Source of the DNA: Paenibacillus amylolyticus
GTDB taxonomy: Bacteria > Bacillota > Bacilli > Paenibacillales > Paenibacillaceae
Direction: 5' to 3'
DNA: 64,000 nt
NCBI RefSeq assembly: GCF_003719335.1
Contig: NZ_RIAS01000004.1
Span: 1-64,000, forward strand
In this document: positions 61,514-64,000 of the stretch, one piece after another
Numbering within the stretch: position 1 is the first letter of the stretch
Layout of the letters: each line of letters begins with the position of its first letter
Made by a program: the position numbers and the translations under genes
Notes under the pieces: model-generated
Seen by the model: only the letters and a program-made list of their open reading frames with translations
What the model was told of the DNA's origin: nothing
Database searches by the model: none

Positions 61514-62497
61514 TCAGGAAAACGAAGGGTAACGCTCGCCGGCTGCAAACCCTTTTGGCGAGATGTGTTCGATCTCAGCCAGTTCTTCCGGTGTGATCGT
61601 GACCTGCAATGAACCAAGGTTCTCCTGCAACCGATCTAGACGTTTCGTACCAGGTATAGGTACAATTTGCTCCCCTTGCGCTAGCAGCCAGGCTAAAGCC
61701 AGCTGAGGCGTAGTGCAGTTTTTTCGTGCGGCAAGCTGCTCAATCAGTCGAACGACTTCCAGATTTTTATTGAAATTATCGCCTTGAAAACGAGGGAAGA
61801 AACGGCGGTAATCATCCGCAGGCAGATCATCAAACGTCTGAATCTGTCCAGTCAGGAATCCGCGCCCCAAGGGGCTATAGGGTACAAAACCGATACCCAG
61901 TTCATCCAGCACAGGCAGTACCTCATCCTCTATTTCGCGGCTCCATAGCGAGTATTCTGTTTCTACCGCTGTGATGGGATGAATGGCATGTGCCCGCCGG
62001 ATCTGATCCGCCGTTGCTTCTGAAAGACCAAGGAAGCGGACTTTACCCTCCTGCACAAGTTGAGCCATAGCGCCGACGGTCTCTTCAATGGGGATGTCCG
62101 GATCAACGCGATGCTGATAGTACAGGTCGATGTAATCTGTGCCCAGTTGAAGCAGGCTGGAATCGATTGATTTTTTGACATACGCTGGGTGTCCGAGTAC
62201 TTTCATGGTTGGAGATACGATGCCAAATTTAGTCGCCAAAATGGCTTGATCACGACGGCCTTTCAGAGCTCGACCCACCAGTTGCTCGTTACCTCCGAAC
62301 AGTCCTTGTTGCATGAAATGTTCCCCATATATATCAGCTGTGTCGAAAAAGTTAACTCCTTGATCCAGTGCGCCATGGATCGTGCGTATAGAATCCTCGT
62401 TGTCAGGCATCATCATGGTACCCAGTCCCAGCGCGGATACCTCAAGTCCAAGTGAACCTAACTTCCTTTTCACCACTCCATGAGTAAACTCCATCAT
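61514..62497 (-). CDS. Aldo/keto reductase (YdbC/YhdN-like)
   Basis: 327 residues. Catalytic residues D52, Y57 ([11 protein letters not shown]), K90 (ILATKFG) and H129 (DLYYQHRVD) are in place, and the C-terminal [12 protein letters not shown] segment binds the phosphate of NADP. The motif set is that of the AKR family with a GYxxTADxYG start, common in Bacillus (YhdN/GSP69-type). ATG 62497 follows AAAGAGGGA. It lies downstream of an XRE regulator on the same strand with a 218-bp gap. Confidence 0.85.
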   Translation of the reverse strand: MMEFTHGVVKRKLGSLGLEVSALGLGTMMMPDNEDSIRTIHGALDQGVNFFDTADIYGEHFMQQGLFGGNEQLVGRALKGRRDQAILATKFGIVSPTMKVLGHPAYVKKSIDSSLLQLGTDYIDLYYQHRVDPDIPIEETVGAMAQLVQEGKVRFLGLSEATADQIRRAHAIHPITAVETEYSLWSREIEDEVLPVLDELGIGFVPYSPLGRGFLTGQIQTFDDLPADDYRRFFPRFQGDNFNKNLEVVRLIEQLAARKNCTTPQLALAWLLAQGEQIVPIPGTKRLDRLQENLGSLQVTITPEELAEIEHISPKGFAAGERYPSFS

Positions 62498-62715
62498 ATT
62501 GTCCCTCTTTTCCGCAAATTAGAGAATATAGACCTTTCATTGTTACGCTAAGGTATGATCCTATTTTAATTCGCAGTTACTACCCCAACCACAGCATGCT
62601 TATGCTAGTAACGGCAGTACCAGGATGAGGTATTATTTCAGTTGTCTTGTATAGAACTACGGTAGTAAATGAAGTGTAGATCAATCGGTTTGTGAAAGAA
62701 GAGGGACAAGCGAGT

Positions 62716-63570
62716 TTAAGATTCCTGTTCCTTGACTGGAGAATAGATGCACAGATGCAGATCTGGATGGTCGAGGGTGAAGGATAGAGATTTAATATCG
62801 TATACATTTACTTGATCCTGGCCTGGAGGTTGGTAGAACACGCGCGTAACCCGCTTTGCCTCTACTCGGTGCAACTCCCATAACGATGCAAATTCAGGGC
62901 TTTCTTTGGAAAGATCTTCTACAAACCGGGGGAACCACGGATCATGTGCATATTTATCATAAGAGGTGCGGAATATGGCAACGGAATGTGCCGCCATCTC
63001 CTCCCAATTGATGATGCGAGCGCGCATTTCAGGATCTGTAAACAGGCTGGACATCATATTGCGTTGCGCTGGAGTACGTGAAGTGTAGTCCAACAGGTAT
63101 TTGTCGACAGATATGTTCCAGGCAAGCAGCTCGGCACGATCATTCGTGATGAACGCCGGAAATGCCATCTGATTTACAATATCCCGCCAAGGTTGAGAGA
63201 GTTCCGAGGTAATTGGCGGCGCCATCTCAGGTTCATTGCCATTCCATAGGCCGAGCAGATGGGCGTGCTCGTCGGGAGACAACTGGAGTGCCCGACCGAT
63301 ACTCTCGATAACTTCTCGGGAAACGGCTACCTCTCGCCCCTGTTCCAGAAACGTATAATAGGTTGCGCTAACCCCTGCCAGTATGGCAACCTCTTCTCGG
63401 CGCAACCCAGGTGTTCGGCGTTGCCCATGAGTCTTGGCGAATCCTGCTTGCTCTGGTTGAAGCCGTGCGCGTCGTGATTTCAGATAATCTCCCAAGGTTT
63501 TGGCACGCATGCTGTTCAAGTCCACAGGTGACAGATGGGCTGGTTGTGATAGGCCGTTCATATCAACCAT
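62716..63570 (-). CDS. XRE-family regulator with MmyB-like ligand domain
   Basis: 284 residues. HTH at about 40-95 (RRTPGLRREEVAILAGVSATYYTFLEQGREVAVSREVIESIGRAL) with a C-terminal MmyB-type domain (about 115-265; PAFITNDRAELLAWNISVDKYL, WEEMAAHSVAIFRTSYDKYAHDPWF and KRVTRVFYQPPGQDQVNVYDIKSLSF). The latter is predicted to bind a fatty acid or similar ligand. In such pairs the regulator usually controls the neighbouring oxidoreductase. ATG 63570 is used; the site upstream (GGTGA) is fair. Confidence 0.8.
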   Translation of the reverse strand: MVDMNGLSQPAHLSPVDLNSMRAKTLGDYLKSRRARLQPEQAGFAKTHGQRRTPGLRREEVAILAGVSATYYTFLEQGREVAVSREVIESIGRALQLSPDEHAHLLGLWNGNEPEMAPPITSELSQPWRDIVNQMAFPAFITNDRAELLAWNISVDKYLLDYTSRTPAQRNMMSSLFTDPEMRARIINWEEMAAHSVAIFRTSYDKYAHDPWFPRFVEDLSKESPEFASLWELHRVEAKRVTRVFYQPPGQDQVNVYDIKSLSFTLDHPDLHLCIYSPVKEQES

Positions 63571-63797
63571 GACGAAATCACCTCCTGAGTTTTTTTATCC
63601 TAAATTGTATTGCTTGTGATAAACGTAAATCTTTACGGAACTTACCGTATCCGTACGATATATGTTACTCCGTGTTCCATCTATTATATCACTACTGTAT
63701 CCATTGCTACTGGCTCACGGCGTTTTCTGTGTTTACAGAATAAAGTAAGCATAAGGGCTAGAATGTGAGAAAAATATGAGTGAGAGCATGGGGATGT

Positions 63798-64000
63798 TTA
63801 TTCAATCTCCATCTCCTTCACAGTCTCGCCTTCCACCAGCTCAGGCTGATAGTAGGTTTGATTGGGGAGGTCTTTCTTCCCCTGCAGCTTGCGGATGACC
63901 CAATCGGCAGCGTCACGTCCCATCTGCTCTTGAGGATGCGTGAGTGTGGCGAGTCTGATGTTTGCATTTTTGGCGATATAGGAATTGTCCTGACCAATAA
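63798..64000 (-). CDS. LacI/AraR-type regulator, C-terminal end (partial)
   Basis: 67 residues of the C terminus, open at the window edge. IGQDNSYIAKNANIRLATLTHPQEQMGRDAADWVIRKLQGKKDLPNQ is the standard end of the periplasmic-binding-like effector domain of LacI-type regulators, closest in style to AraR. The stop TAA is at 63798-63800. The N-terminal HTH and the effector are outside the window. Confidence 0.75.
   Translation of the reverse strand, partial: IGQDNSYIAKNANIRLATLTHPQEQMGRDAADWVIRKLQGKKDLPNQTYYQPELVEGETVKEMEIE

Noticed and set aside
1..64000. CRISPR array, tRNA, rRNA, complete IS element, prophage or integrase
   Set aside because: No spaced direct repeats of CRISPR type, no cloverleaf or rRNA motif that I could find, and no transposase, recombinase or phage structural gene among the readable proteins.

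Overview
The window looks like chromosomal DNA of a Paenibacillus-type Gram-positive spore former. The evidence is moderate GC, strong aGGAGg ribosome binding sites with frequent TTG and GTG starts, many intrinsic terminators, three surface proteins with C-terminal S-layer homology (SLH) repeats, a class B sortase with its substrate, a YheC/D-type spore-coat ATP-grasp protein and a KinB-like kinase. I found no rRNA, tRNA, CRISPR array, complete insertion sequence or prophage. The genus call is inference from gene content.

Layout. 1-2942: the 3' part of an NHL/FN3/SLH surface protein whose upstream part is cut by an in-frame TGA. 3182-4099: a diverged UMP-kinase paralog behind a promoter, a 29-codon leader ORF whose ribosome site is buried in a 15-bp stem, and an intrinsic terminator that overlaps the leader's 3' end; this is the most system-like regulatory arrangement here. 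4374-13248: a small anchored exoprotein, a decayed gene, a GH120 beta-xylosidase, a HEAT protein, a YndJ-like membrane protein, an ArsR/aldo-keto reductase pair, and an ABC-F ATPase. 13430-16020: a MetE-like methyltransferase and an aldehyde dehydrogenase in one operon. 16430-23294: a 2021-residue adhesin with an APKTG sorting signal, followed 22 bp later by its sortase B.

23511-29495: accessory genes (DUF-like, VOC, double TerD, AraC-GyrI, an N-lobe-less APH-like protein with a CD3324-like neighbour, a 48-residue ORF and a possible small RNA). 29587-37786: a divergent AraC regulator and a nucleoside-uptake operon (BMP lipoprotein, ATPase, two permeases) that continues into a nucleoside hydrolase and an ADP-ribosylglycohydrolase, which suggests import and splitting of nucleosides or ADP-ribose-type compounds. 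38180-47909: a 2099-residue VWA/SLH protein, a secreted bulb-type lectin, and an SLH-anchored 5'-nucleotidase. That nucleotidase could produce the nucleosides taken up by the upstream operon.

48128-56447: a small unknown protein, a YheC/D-like protein, an OFA-type MFS carrier, and a three-gene membrane glycosyltransferase operon (GT2-GtrA; BcsA-like with PilZ; polytopic membrane protein) that is probably under c-di-GMP control. 56614-64000: an unknown protein, a secreted PPC-domain protein, ribosomal protein L25, a KinB-like kinase, an aldo-keto reductase with an XRE regulator, and the 3' end of a LacI/AraR-type regulator.

Two themes recur. The two giant surface proteins share a homologous C-terminal module of about 300 residues, yet one is anchored by sortase and the other by SLH repeats. 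Two families of dispersed intergenic hairpins also recur between genes.
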